A stretch of DNA of 64,000 nt from Methanobrevibacter sp. (GCA_017434555.1 JAFRFB010000052.1:1-64000); one strand, 5' to 3'; positions 24,224 through 32,072 are shown, numbered from the stretch's first letter. Notes: generated by a model not told the origin, from the sequence alone. Made by a program: numbers and translations.

Positions 24224-24601
24224 TTATACTACCTCATTTATATTAATACTCAACATTTCAGCATACTTCTCATTTGCTGGTCTTGGTATGTAAATCCAAT
24301 TGGATTCGCATTCATAACCTGCTGGAGAATAAGAATCAACAATATCATGTGCGTATAAAATTAAATTAAACTCTTCACAAAATGATTCATGGATTTCTTT
24401 TGTCCAAAAAAGTTTATTAAAACCACGAACCACAACTGTATCTTCTGTATAACCAAACCATACATCAGATGAATTGTTAAAAACAGTTTTATGAAACAGG
24501 CTTAACAATTCACCAATATCCTCTGGTAAACATCTTTTACTCTTAACAAAATCTTTATTAAAAATTTCAACAACACCTTCCGGCAACCTACTAACACCCA
24601 T
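24224..24601 (-). CDS. unknown protein
   Basis: 125 residues. It has helices around LLSLFHKTVF and strands VWFGYTEDTVVVRGFNKLFW. It lies directly upstream of the 23669 gene (1 nt apart) and downstream of the methylase-like gene. No domain recognised. Confidence 0.66.
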   Translation of the reverse strand: MGVSRLPEGVVEIFNKDFVKSKRCLPEDIGELLSLFHKTVFNNSSDVWFGYTEDTVVVRGFNKLFWTKEIHESFCEEFNLILYAHDIVDSYSPAGYECESNWIYIPRPANEKYAEMLSININEVV

Positions 24602-24633
24602 AATATCCTATTTACAAACCCTCCTTACTCATT

Positions 24634-25377
24634 TTATATTAATGTTGACTGATAACTCCCTTTCCCAGTTATTAATTCCTCTTTCAATGGCTCAACAATA
24701 TTCTTATCATTATTATTTTCTACTCCAAGGTATTGGAAACCATCCTCATAAGAATTTAATAATTCCACATGGGGAACAGGTAAACCAAAACCAAGATATT
24801 GATTTACTTTATATCCTTTAAAGAATTCACCAGATATACTGTTTCCATGTATTACGGTTCCTCTTGCTCCATGAAACATTAAATTAATTGTTGTCATTTT
24901 AACACTTGTTTCATCTAAGTCAATTCCGAATCCTATAACTAAAGGTTCTTTGTTATGGCCTGCTAGGAGGAATCTTCCACTTCCACAGCAACTGTCCATT
25001 AGAAAAGTATTCTTATAATTATTATTTTCCATAGTTAGTTCAGCCATTACTTCTGCTATATGTGGTGGTGTGAAATATTGTCCTCGTGCAGAAGCTTTAT
25101 ATCCTGTTTTAATATTATTTTCATAAAACACTCCAAGATAATCACTCCAACCAACTACACCCGAGTGTCTTACATCTTCTCTCACTTCACGATGCATTAA
25201 TCGTAAATACAATAGGAATAATTCATAATAATCCTTTTCACGACCATTAAAATCTAAGTTCTGATTTACTGTTGTGAATAGGTTAATATCTATCACATAA
25301 TCCAACCATTCCTCCCATGCTTTTTGAGGATCATATGAACTACTTATTTCCTTGAATTTTTTTTCAAAAGTTGTCAT
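24634..25377 (-). CDS. N6-adenine methylase-like protein without NPPY motif
   Basis: 247 residues. It resembles the HsdM/N-6 methylase core: ARGQYFTPPHIAEVMAEL, then SAM-binding motif I DSCCGSGRFLLAG (near residue 128), and GIDLDETSVKMTTINLMFHG. Where the catalytic NPPY/F should follow there is instead GFGLPVPHVELL, and the protein stops soon after. A second copy at 54054-54842 has the same replacement. It may bind SAM without methylating bases. It ends in QSTLI, a PIP-like tail. It overlaps the recombinase gene by 4 nt. Confidence 0.82.
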   Translation of the reverse strand: MTTFEKKFKEISSSYDPQKAWEEWLDYVIDINLFTTVNQNLDFNGREKDYYELFLLYLRLMHREVREDVRHSGVVGWSDYLGVFYENNIKTGYKASARGQYFTPPHIAEVMAELTMENNNYKNTFLMDSCCGSGRFLLAGHNKEPLVIGFGIDLDETSVKMTTINLMFHGARGTVIHGNSISGEFFKGYKVNQYLGFGLPVPHVELLNSYEDGFQYLGVENNNDKNIVEPLKEELITGKGSYQSTLI

Positions 25378-26384
25378 ACTATTGTCACCGCACTTAAATG
25401 TTGAATATATTTCTCTTTTAGTTTAATTGGATTGTCTTTGAAATAAGCATTGTGAGTTGCATCTTTACTACGACCTTGTATTGCATCTATATCTTCCATG
25501 CTCATTCCATCATCGTATAAGTAACTTGCATTAAATTTTCTTAACATATGACTTCTTAATCTTCTATAACCGTTAACTTCACCTAAGTTTAATTTATCAT
25601 TTAACTGTTTAAATCCATAATTTAACTGGTCTCTATTTGTTTTGAATAGCTTATGTTCATTGTAACCCTTGAATTTCCTTTGTGAAATAATAAGATAATT
25701 ACAAATACTTCGTACAGCTTCGGGGCTGCAGAATGTATAGTAATATTTATTTGTTTTTTGTCTGCGAATTTTAAAAGTAGGTACAACATCATCTCTTGCA
25801 AGCAATGTGACTAATACTTCTTGTATTGTGCCACCATTATGATAATCTTTTGTTGCTTCGATGAAATCTTCTAAGGTAATGTTTAATATTTCCTGTCTTG
25901 CACAGCCACTACTTGCACCAAATAATACAACTGCTTTTATCAATGGGTCTGCTTCCATTATAATAGCTTGTAATTCTTCTTTAGTTAGCAAATCATCAAA
26001 TCGTATAGGTTCATTTTTACGTACAGATTTAGTATTTATTTTTGGAATGTATCCCATATCAATTTCAAAGTGATTGTAAAAAGTTTTTATTCTACCAAAA
26101 TGTACTTTAACAGTACCATAAAGATAATTCTCTAATAAATAGGAACGGAAACCTAATAATTTTTGTTTTAATTTACTTTTTTTCCACTGCACACCTGCTT
26201 CTTCTTCATTGTCTGCTTCGTTTAACAATTCCTGCAAATGCATATTACAATACTTGACATATAAACCCATAGCACTATAATATCCATACATTGTCTTTTG
26301 ATTTAAACCTCTTTCACTTTGAAAAGTGTCTAGTAAATTCAAATCATTACTTGATAAATATTTTTTAAACTTAGATTCAATCAT
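25374..26384 (-). CDS. archaeal-type tyrosine recombinase
   Basis: 336 residues from the ATG at 26384, preferred because it follows a GGGGGGA sequence and does not overlap the AP2 gene; the frame is open to 26471. It has a core-binding domain, then the catalytic set: SSGCARQEILNI (first Arg), RSHMLRKF (His and second Arg), QGRSKDATHNAYF (Tyr). A Lys/Arg replaces the usual His of the LGH motif. It is closer to the 563-2167 recombinase than to the tandem XerC/D-like ones (both have PQAVR/PEAVR before the second half). Confidence 0.85.
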   Translation of the reverse strand: MIESKFKKYLSSNDLNLLDTFQSERGLNQKTMYGYYSAMGLYVKYCNMHLQELLNEADNEEEAGVQWKKSKLKQKLLGFRSYLLENYLYGTVKVHFGRIKTFYNHFEIDMGYIPKINTKSVRKNEPIRFDDLLTKEELQAIIMEADPLIKAVVLFGASSGCARQEILNITLEDFIEATKDYHNGGTIQEVLVTLLARDDVVPTFKIRRQKTNKYYYTFCSPEAVRSICNYLIISQRKFKGYNEHKLFKTNRDQLNYGFKQLNDKLNLGEVNGYRRLRSHMLRKFNASYLYDDGMSMEDIDAIQGRSKDATHNAYFKDNPIKLKEKYIQHLSAVTIV

Positions 26385-26409
26385 ATTATTTTTTATGTCC
26401 CCCCTTTTG

Positions 26410-27054
26410 TTACCAATAGCAATTAACTCTAGGTTTATATCGTTTACTATTATTCCACATAACCACATCATTACGATGATTATGTTTTTGGAAAGTTGTT
26501 TTAAGAGTTTTACCCTGTAAATAACCTATTTCACCATTAATAGTTTCATCAATACCTTCACATAATGCATCCCAATCAAAATCAGTTTGGATTAATAAAT
26601 CTCTTTCAAGTATTGCATCATCAACATTATCAAACATACCATAAATCACTTCATCTTTAATTATCCAATATTTTCCTCGTTTCTGTTGAATATATTTCAA
26701 ATGATTATCTGGTCTTAATGATTCATCCCAATTATTTTTTATACATTTATCTCTATGCAGGATAGCTTCTCCTAGTGTATCAAAAGTCCCATAACTGTAT
26801 CTTTTACGATTATTAGATTCATGATTACCAAAACATTTTTCAACTTTATATTTATCACCAATTTTTTGAATAAACTTTGAAGTTGAATAATTTAACCTTT
26901 CATTTAAACAATTACTCCAACCTTTAGATTCAAAATAATCCCGATAATCAATAGCTTCCTCTAAAGAATCATAACTGCCGAAATTATATTCTTTCCCATC
27001 CACATATTTTCTTATGTAAAATTTACCGGAAGCTGAAACACTAATATTCTTCAT
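26410..27054 (-). CDS. AP2-repeat protein (three repeats)
   Basis: 214 residues. Three AP2-like repeats of the form SGKFYIRKYVDGKEYNFGSY-LEEAIDYRDYFE, followed by the conserved tail W-ALCEGIDETINGE and a basic end with KHNHRND. AP2 folds bind DNA through a three-stranded sheet. The tail is shared with the AP2 proteins at 35205 and 40304. It sits directly upstream of the recombinase gene, as such genes do elsewhere in the window. Confidence 0.82.
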   Translation of the reverse strand: MKNISVSASGKFYIRKYVDGKEYNFGSYDSLEEAIDYRDYFESKGWSNCLNERLNYSTSKFIQKIGDKYKVEKCFGNHESNNRKRYSYGTFDTLGEAILHRDKCIKNNWDESLRPDNHLKYIQQKRGKYWIIKDEVIYGMFDNVDDAILERDLLIQTDFDWDALCEGIDETINGEIGYLQGKTLKTTFQKHNHRNDVVMWNNSKRYKPRVNCYW

Positions 27055-27212
27055 AATTTTTTAAGATAACTCCATCGACCTAATCCCCAACCATATAATG
27101 GTTGTGGCGGAGTAGTTAATTCATCGATGAATTCGTTGATTTTAATACTAGCTTCTTTTAATAATTCTAGTCTTTTTTCTTCTTGTCTTGTGTTGATTTC
27201 AATTCTTATCAT
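27051..27212 (-). CDS. small helical protein
   Basis: 53 residues: MIRIEINTRQEEKRLELL, an amphipathic helix, then FIDELTTPPQPLYGWGLG. Its stop overlaps the start of the AP2 gene by 3 nt, supporting a real, coupled gene. The start is like a short DNA-binding or interaction peptide, but this is not established. Confidence 0.6.
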   Translation of the reverse strand: MIRIEINTRQEEKRLELLKEASIKINEFIDELTTPPQPLYGWGLGRWSYLKKL

Positions 27213-27472
27213 TTATAATTAGTTAGTATGTTTTTTTTCGGAGGTAAAAGGGAAAAAAATAAGTGGGGTATTAAAAAGTTTTCCCCCACATACATTATTT
27301 TTTTCCCTTACGGTTCAAATGACATCACAAAAAAAAATTTGTTCTATTTTTTCTTTTGTTTTCGAGTTGATTTTGCCTCACCAATACCCAGCATCTAGAA
27401 GTTCTAAATTTTTCTTAATAGGATATTATATTGGATCATCGGCAAAAATAAAAACTAAACCTAAATTGAATA
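27213..27472. other. non-coding region with terminator hairpin
   Basis: About 260 nt without a gene. GTGGGG (27263-27268) pairs with CCCCAC (27284-27289), and on the minus strand a T-run follows, giving a good terminator for the 28811-27473 transcript. The segment 27330-27470 has no open frame. TTTTGCCTCAC at 27371-27381 recurs in inverse orientation near 31927. Confidence 0.5.
27252..27289 (-). terminator. hairpin followed by U-run
   Basis: 6-bp GC-rich stem with a loop of 15 nt; the minus strand continues TTATTTTTTTCCC. It would end the unit that includes the gene at 27473. Confidence 0.6.
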
Positions 27473-28438
27473 TCATTCTTTTATGAATTGGAAATCATAA
27501 CCTCCATTTCTTAAATCATTAACTTGTTCATCAGTTAATGTTAATTCATTCATTCCACCAGTGTAAATACAGTTAAAACTTAAATCTAATTCCATATGAT
27601 TAAATGGTCCTAACTTATCATTATTCACTGGATTGTATAGTATGAATTTCCGTGCACTATCTATTGTTTTTAAATTCCAGTCAACACCCCAAATAGTATA
27701 ACCCATATTCTCCATATAATATTCAAAGTAATTATCTAATTCTTTGCATTTCACATCATTGTTTTCTCCCCAGAATTGTAGTAATTTATTCCAACCAATA
27801 TGATGATTAGAATATTCGCTAAATGGTTCTTTATGAGTATGAAGTTTTACAAAATTCTTTTTAGTTAATACTGGATATTCTTCCACAATCTCCTCGATAG
27901 TGTCATGTGTTGCTTTGTAGAATAAATCATAACCAGTGTGTTTTTTAACATAACCGTTAATATCATTAATATAATCATTAATATGGGTTATGTTTAATTG
28001 ATAATACATTCCCACAGCATTATTATATCTCATTAAGTACGGATTAATAATATATCCTTCCCATAAGTCACCTAATTCACTTAATATTGTTACAGCCCTA
28101 TCAAATGTTACATATGGGAAGTTAAATATTCCATTAATTAAATAATGATACTGGAATTTACCTATAGTATGGTTAAGTAATACACTATAATTATGGTCAA
28201 GGTCAGGGTATTTCTCTGGTAGTTTACTTATTTCTAAATCCATTAATGGTTTACCCACACCTTCCAAGTGTTGATATTCATTGAAGCATATTAATCGTAA
28301 TAGTTTATTCTCATCAAATAACTTGTTAATGATTTTATGAACATGTAAGTTATTTCTTAGTTTCCATGGTTCATGATCACTTGTTAATTCCTTATCATGC
28401 AACTTTTCAAATTCAATTTCATTAATAAAATTAACCAT
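27473..28438 (-). CDS. unknown protein
   Basis: 321 residues, mixed helix/strand, rich in His, Tyr and Asn; HLEGVGKPLMDLEISKLPE and NNDVKCKELDNYFEYYMEN are typical stretches. No catalytic motif was recognised. It is expressed with the genes at 28431 and 28854 (overlap of 8 nt with the former), next to the ATPase, so a DNA-processing context is possible. Confidence 0.7.
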   Translation of the reverse strand: MVNFINEIEFEKLHDKELTSDHEPWKLRNNLHVHKIINKLFDENKLLRLICFNEYQHLEGVGKPLMDLEISKLPEKYPDLDHNYSVLLNHTIGKFQYHYLINGIFNFPYVTFDRAVTILSELGDLWEGYIINPYLMRYNNAVGMYYQLNITHINDYINDINGYVKKHTGYDLFYKATHDTIEEIVEEYPVLTKKNFVKLHTHKEPFSEYSNHHIGWNKLLQFWGENNDVKCKELDNYFEYYMENMGYTIWGVDWNLKTIDSARKFILYNPVNNDKLGPFNHMELDLSFNCIYTGGMNELTLTDEQVNDLRNGGYDFQFIKE

Positions 28439-28811
28439 TTATTATACCCTCCCTTAGTTCTGCTAAGTATTGTGTTAGTTTCTGTTTTTCATCCATAGTC
28501 AGTTTTTCATCAAATGATTCTGTGCGTAATCGTTTTCCAAAAATAGATTTACATTTCTGTATAAATACTTCTTCATCATTACTTAATTCATAGATAACTT
28601 CAATAACTCTTTGTATTTCTGCTCTTTTCAATGCATCATCAACTCTATCTTTACTTACAGTACCTAATGATTTATTTTCTTGGTATCTTGTTGAATAAAA
28701 CATTAAGCTGAAGTTATTTGATTTATCATTTTTAATGAATCTGAATTTACTATTAGATTCCTTGTTTAAGAAAATATAATCTGAATGAGTTTCACTTATC
28801 ATTTCAACCAT
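28431..28811 (-). CDS. small unknown protein
   Basis: 126 residues. Strands at the start (YIFLNKESNSKFRFIKND) and a helical charged C-terminal half (ALKRAEIQRVIEVIYEL). Overlaps the next gene by 8 nt. It lies between the Sak4-like ATPase gene and the unknown gene at 27473. Confidence 0.65.
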   Translation of the reverse strand: MVEMISETHSDYIFLNKESNSKFRFIKNDKSNNFSLMFYSTRYQENKSLGTVSKDRVDDALKRAEIQRVIEVIYELSNDEEVFIQKCKSIFGKRLRTESFDEKLTMDEKQKLTQYLAELREGIING

Positions 28812-28853
28812 TATATAAGCCTCCTAAAAAAAATATAAAATAATATAGTAATT

Positions 28854-29477
28854 TTATTTGTATAGTACTCCGGGTTTTTCTCTGTACTTTGTACATGTCC
28901 ATTTATATGTGATTTCATCCGGTTTGTAAGTATAATAAGCCCAGTTCACTATACTATTTATTTCCACTACTGGTCTACTATAAGTCTCGTTGTCATCTTT
29001 ATTAGGATGGTCTTTGATAATCATATCTGATTGACCTATAAAGATAATATTCATCTTAGACTTAATGAGACAGTCTACAATTAGTGCTAGTGCTGTGGCT
29101 CTTACTTCCCATTTAGCAAACTTATTTTTCTCATTTACCTTAACTGGTGTTAGTTTATTATCAAATAACCTCCCAGTATCTTCAATTACAATTGTATCGT
29201 ATTCACTTTTACTTAATAATTCAATATATCTTTGTAATTCTCTTAATAAGTAAACATGATTTTTACTAAAATCAATGTCTAAGTTTGGCATTGGTGTGTG
29301 GTTGGTATTGTTAACATCTATGCAGATTGGGTTGTAACCGAGCATTTGGCAGTGTTTCCATGCACCAGTAGTTTTACCACTACCAGGGTTTCCATAGATT
29401 AATGTTATTTCTGGTCTTTTACTTTTATCTTGTACTGGAATACTAATACTATTATTATTTTTGGTTGTTGTTGTCAT
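28854..29477 (-). CDS. Sak4-like RecA-fold NTP-binding protein
   Basis: 207 residues. Walker A YGNPGSGKTTGAW (near residue 28), Walker B DTIVIEDTG, and a polar sensor segment IIFIGQSDM. This matches the phage AAA_24/Sak4 family of short RecA-like proteins that anneal or recombine DNA. It overlaps the helical protein at 29455 by 23 nt. No single-strand-binding protein is adjacent, so its role in recombination is inferred from family only. Confidence 0.85.
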   Translation of the reverse strand: MTTTTKNNNSISIPVQDKSKRPEITLIYGNPGSGKTTGAWKHCQMLGYNPICIDVNNTNHTPMPNLDIDFSKNHVYLLRELQRYIELLSKSEYDTIVIEDTGRLFDNKLTPVKVNEKNKFAKWEVRATALALIVDCLIKSKMNIIFIGQSDMIIKDHPNKDDNETYSRPVVEINSIVNWAYYTYKPDEITYKWTCTKYREKPGVLYK

Positions 29478-29874
29478 TTTCTACTTCACCGTCCTCTACA
29501 TTTTTTTCTTTTTCTTGTTTTTCTTTTAATTGTTCTAATGTATTAATTAATGATGTTAATTCTGTTTCCATATCCTCCATCATGGATTTCATTAATTCAC
29601 TGTTTTCTTCTTTGGATAGGTTATCTTTTAATGCGTCAGCTATGATTTTAGTGTAGAATTCAAGTGTTTGATTTAACATGTGAATTTCTACAGTATTTTC
29701 TAATAGGATCCCGTTTAGTGTTTCTGCTAGTTTTTTTATTGCAGGTAAATCTTCAGGGTCTAATGTTAGAATTGGTTGTTCTTTATAAGTTAAGTAGTAT
29801 TTTTCTTCATTTTCCAATTCATCTGCTTTTCTGGTATTGAATTGGATTATATTTAATTTTTTTTTGAATGTCAT
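29455..29874 (-). CDS. helical partner of the ATPase
   Basis: 139 residues. After a short beta start (LTYKEQPILTLDPEDLPA) it is helical, with a C-terminal coiled coil (LTSLINTLEQLKEKQEKEKN). It overlaps the Sak4-like gene by 23 nt and is the first gene after the tRNA. An adaptor role is a guess; no domain was recognised. Confidence 0.68.
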   Translation of the reverse strand: MTFKKKLNIIQFNTRKADELENEEKYYLTYKEQPILTLDPEDLPAIKKLAETLNGILLENTVEIHMLNQTLEFYTKIIADALKDNLSKEENSELMKSMMEDMETELTSLINTLEQLKEKQEKEKNVEDGEVENDNNNQK

Positions 29875-29951
29875 TGTTTATTTATACCTCCATAATTTAT
29901 TAAAAAAAAATAAAATCTTATTCCCTCCTGAAAAAAAATGAAGATGATTGA

Positions 29952-30025
29952 TGAGTGTTACAGGATTTGAACCTGTATTAGTTGGTCTGGAGCCAACCGT
30001 ACTAGCCAAGTTATACTAAACACTC
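29952..30025 (-). tRNA. tRNA-Trp (anticodon CCA)
   Basis: Folds as a cloverleaf on the minus strand: acceptor stem GAGTGTT/AACACTC, anticodon stem GTTGG/CCAAC around the loop CTCCAGA (anticodon CCA), T-arm ACAGG-TTCAAAT-CCTGT. The D-arm has a short stem (GTA/TAC) with GG in the loop. The discriminator is A and no CCA is encoded. The promoter at 30127-30146 and leader box at 30053-30064 lie upstream. Confidence 0.88.
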
Positions 30026-30126
30026 AAAAATAATTGTATTAGTTCTTAATTTCTTTTTGGGGTTAATTTTATTTTTTTTTAATAGGGCAAGACATTATGC
30101 TTGCACAATTAAATATTAGTTTTTAT

Positions 30127-30146
30127 CATATATAAACTTTATGGAA
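30127..30146 (-). promoter_or_regulatory. BRE/TATA promoter
   Basis: Minus strand reads ATTCCATAAAGTTTATATATGA, joined to a T-rich terminator run (30147-30182). It drives the tRNA and the genes downstream. The leader box ACCCCAAAAAG follows at 30053-30064. Confidence 0.65.
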
Positions 30147-30182
30147 TAAAAAATAAAAAAAATAAACTAAAAAGAAAAAAAA

Positions 30183-30321
30183 AGAATATGATCAATAAAA
30201 AAAAATAATACAAAAACCCACCAATATCATCAATAAAAAAAATAGATAAAATTTATATAATAATTAAAATAAATAAAAAAAAGTAGTGGAGGATGTATTC
30301 TCCACGTAGTTTGTTTGATAA
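30183..30321. other. AT-rich gene-free stretch
   Basis: Lies between the end of the gene at 30322 and the T-rich run before the tRNA promoter. It is nearly pure A/T with no open frame or stable hairpin that I can see. Confidence 0.4.
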
Positions 30322-30735
30322 TTATACATCTTCCACTATCATATCAACTTCTTTTACAGCAACATCAATTAATTGCTGTTTAACCCTATTGAACTCATCA
30401 TCAGATAAAATCCAATTACAGTTATTGATGAAATCATCAATATCAGCTACAGGTTTACCTTGCACTATTGGAGCAGTTAAACCCACATCTGCAAATGAGT
30501 CGTACATGTGGTCTTCAAACCACACATCGAAAATGGCATTTTTAACAGCCATTTTTATTAACTCTTCTTTACTTGCACCTTTTTGAGAAACACTATGTTC
30601 CCCAAAACCTTCAAGTTCATAAGTTAAACTTGAAGCAGTTTCCATAATCTCACAGAATTCATCATCATTTACAATTGCATGTTCATCTGCAAGGAAGGTT
30701 GTTCCTTTTTCAAAGTTTATGATTTTTAATTTCAT
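30322..30735 (-). CDS. unknown acidic protein
   Basis: 137 residues, acidic, mixed strands and helices (LKIINFEKGTTFLADEHAIV, FCEIMETASSLTYELEG, FIDNCNW-type turn). Monocistronic, with promoter at 30808-30828 and a GGAGACAA ribosome binding site. It is under the same 41-nt duplicated promoter segment as the gene at 57209, so the two are likely co-regulated. No domain recognised. Confidence 0.72.
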   Translation of the reverse strand: MKLKIINFEKGTTFLADEHAIVNDDEFCEIMETASSLTYELEGFGEHSVSQKGASKEELIKMAVKNAIFDVWFEDHMYDSFADVGLTAPIVQGKPVADIDDFINNCNWILSDDEFNRVKQQLIDVAVKEVDMIVEDV

Positions 30736-30776
30736 TTAATTGTCTCCTCTTTACTTCTTTGGTTTGTGTATACTTA

Positions 30777-30817
30777 TGTATTCATCTATATTAATATATG
30801 TTTTACTACTATATAAA
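30777..30817. repeat. 41-nt promoter repeat, copy 1
   Basis: Identical over 41 nt to 57712-57752. It contains the TATA box and the start of the leader with the half site TGTATTCAT. Confidence 0.75.
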
Positions 30818-30828
30818 GGTTATGGTAT
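30808..30828 (-). promoter_or_regulatory. BRE/TATA promoter
   Basis: Minus strand reads ATACCATAACCTTTATATAGT, next to a T-rich run at 30829-30866 that ends the gene at 30873. A half-operator TGTATTCAT lies downstream at 30777-30785. Confidence 0.65.
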
Positions 30829-30872
30829 AAAAAATAAAAAAATAAACTAAAAAAGAAAAAAAATAGTTTTTT

Positions 30873-31109
30873 TTATAAAGGTAAAGTATTAATTGCTCGC
30901 CTACTTAATTTCAACATACTTAACCATTCACGATAATCAGTTTTATGAGGCTTACAAGTTATTTGCAAACCATTTTCACAAACCAATATCAATGTCAAGT
31001 AGGGTGTTTTTACTTGCCTACCAATTATATTTAATCCTTGGTTTATATCAAGAATTTCCGTTGCTTTTACATATGTTGATTTCTCAGCATCAGGGTATTT
31101 AATCCACAT
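30873..31109 (-). CDS. small unknown protein
   Basis: 78 residues. Strands at TPYLTLILVCENGLQITC and a helix (YREWLSMLKLSRRAIN) suggest a small alpha/beta domain. It is the last gene of its unit, followed by a U-rich end. No domain recognised. Confidence 0.68.
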   Translation of the reverse strand: MWIKYPDAEKSTYVKATEILDINQGLNIIGRQVKTPYLTLILVCENGLQITCKPHKTDYREWLSMLKLSRRAINTLPL

Positions 31110-31133
31110 TTAAAAATCCCCCATATCTTTTTT

Positions 31134-31346
31134 TTATTCAAAGCATGGAACCATATTGTCCTGACATTTACCTACAATAGCTTCGCGAACAACACCATAC
31201 TCCCTTGCCTCATCAACCAACTCATATAAAGATTCATCATTAACTAATATTGGTTCACCACGAGGATTATTAGTCACCGGATTAAACTCATACAACGCCC
31301 AACAATCCTCACTTAAATGAAATACTATAATATACTGTTTCATCAT
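31134..31346 (-). CDS. small unknown protein
   Basis: About 70 residues from the ATG at 31346 (GGTGGTGGA upstream); the frame is open to 31415 but would overlap the next gene. It begins MMKQYIIVFHLSEDCWALYE and has Pro-rich NPVTNNPRGEPI; small alpha/beta fold, Cys near the end. No domain recognised. Confidence 0.65.
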   Translation of the reverse strand: MMKQYIIVFHLSEDCWALYEFNPVTNNPRGEPILVNDESLYELVDEAREYGVVREAIVGKCQDNMVPCFE

Positions 31347-31380
31347 ATTTAATCCACCACCAATAAAAAAAAGAATATGA

Positions 31381-31782
31381 TTAGTTTGAGAGTTTTTTAA
31401 TACTCCTACAACCATCAGTAATTGTTAAATAATAGCCAACATCATAGTAATCAGTATACGGGTCACTGTTGTCGTAGTTGAATTCATTAGCTAAATATGT
31501 AATGCATTCCATTACTTCATCACTCAAAGCATTAACACGATTACTCTTAAATTGTTTTATTAAACTATTATATAATGATGGATTATTTATTTTCAAATCC
31601 ATTATTTCATTTTCATATTCACTTAATGTTTTAAAGTAATTAGAGTGTGCTTCTTTTATGGTTACGGTGATGCTTGGTGTACTACCTGCAAATGTGCTAC
31701 GTACACTGAATTTCATTGTTTTACCAAATACTTTTTTCAAGTTTCTACGGATGTTTTTTGCTATTTCATTTTTAGTCATCAT
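31381..31782 (-). CDS. unknown basic protein
   Basis: 133 residues, basic N-terminus (EIAKNIRRNLKKVFGKTMK), beta segment (FAGSTPSITVTIKEAHSNYF) and an Asp/Tyr-rich C-terminus ending TITDGCRSIKKLSN-like. It is the first gene of the unit driven from 31872-31890, with an operator-like palindrome in its leader and GGAGACAA before the ATG. Confidence 0.7.
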   Translation of the reverse strand: MMTKNEIAKNIRRNLKKVFGKTMKFSVRSTFAGSTPSITVTIKEAHSNYFKTLSEYENEIMDLKINNPSLYNSLIKQFKSNRVNALSDEVMECITYLANEFNYDNSDPYTDYYDVGYYLTITDGCRSIKKLSN

Positions 31783-31830
31783 TTATATTGTCTCCTTATT
31801 ATTTTTTTTCTTTTTGGGTTCTTTTTAGTT

Positions 31831-31848
31831 TGAATACAATTGTATTCA
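31831..31848. promoter_or_regulatory. palindromic operator
   Basis: TGAATACAATTGTATTCA, a perfect 18-nt palindrome in the leader, 24 nt downstream of the TATA box. The same motif occurs at 57701-57720 and as a half site at 30777-30785. Confidence 0.65.
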
Positions 31849-31871
31849 TCTATTATTATATTGGTCGACAT

Positions 31872-31890
31872 CATATATAAATACAGACCA
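31872..31890 (-). promoter_or_regulatory. BRE/TATA promoter
   Basis: Minus strand reads TATGGTCTGTATTTATATATG, closely like the promoter at 389-408. Followed by the palindrome and the leader box ACCCAAAAAG at 31810-31820. Confidence 0.65.
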
Positions 31891-31918
31891 TAAAAAAAAG
31901 AATATTACATTAACAATA

Positions 31919-31965
31919 GAGGTTTAGTGAGGCAAAAGTCCACCAATATCCTTTAAATAAACCTC
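31919..31965 (-). terminator. 8-bp hairpin after gene 32073
   Basis: GAGGTTTA pairs with TAAACCTC across 31 nt. It lies after the stop of the gene at 32073 and before the promoter at 31872. It is a possible terminator or small structured RNA. Confidence 0.45.
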
Positions 31966-32072
31966 ACCACAAAAAAAAACAATGAAAAAAGTGTAGTAAC
32001 TAATTTTTTTCAAAATTCCGAGAGAAAAAAAAAATAATTCTACAATTAAAATATTATATCATAACTCATATT

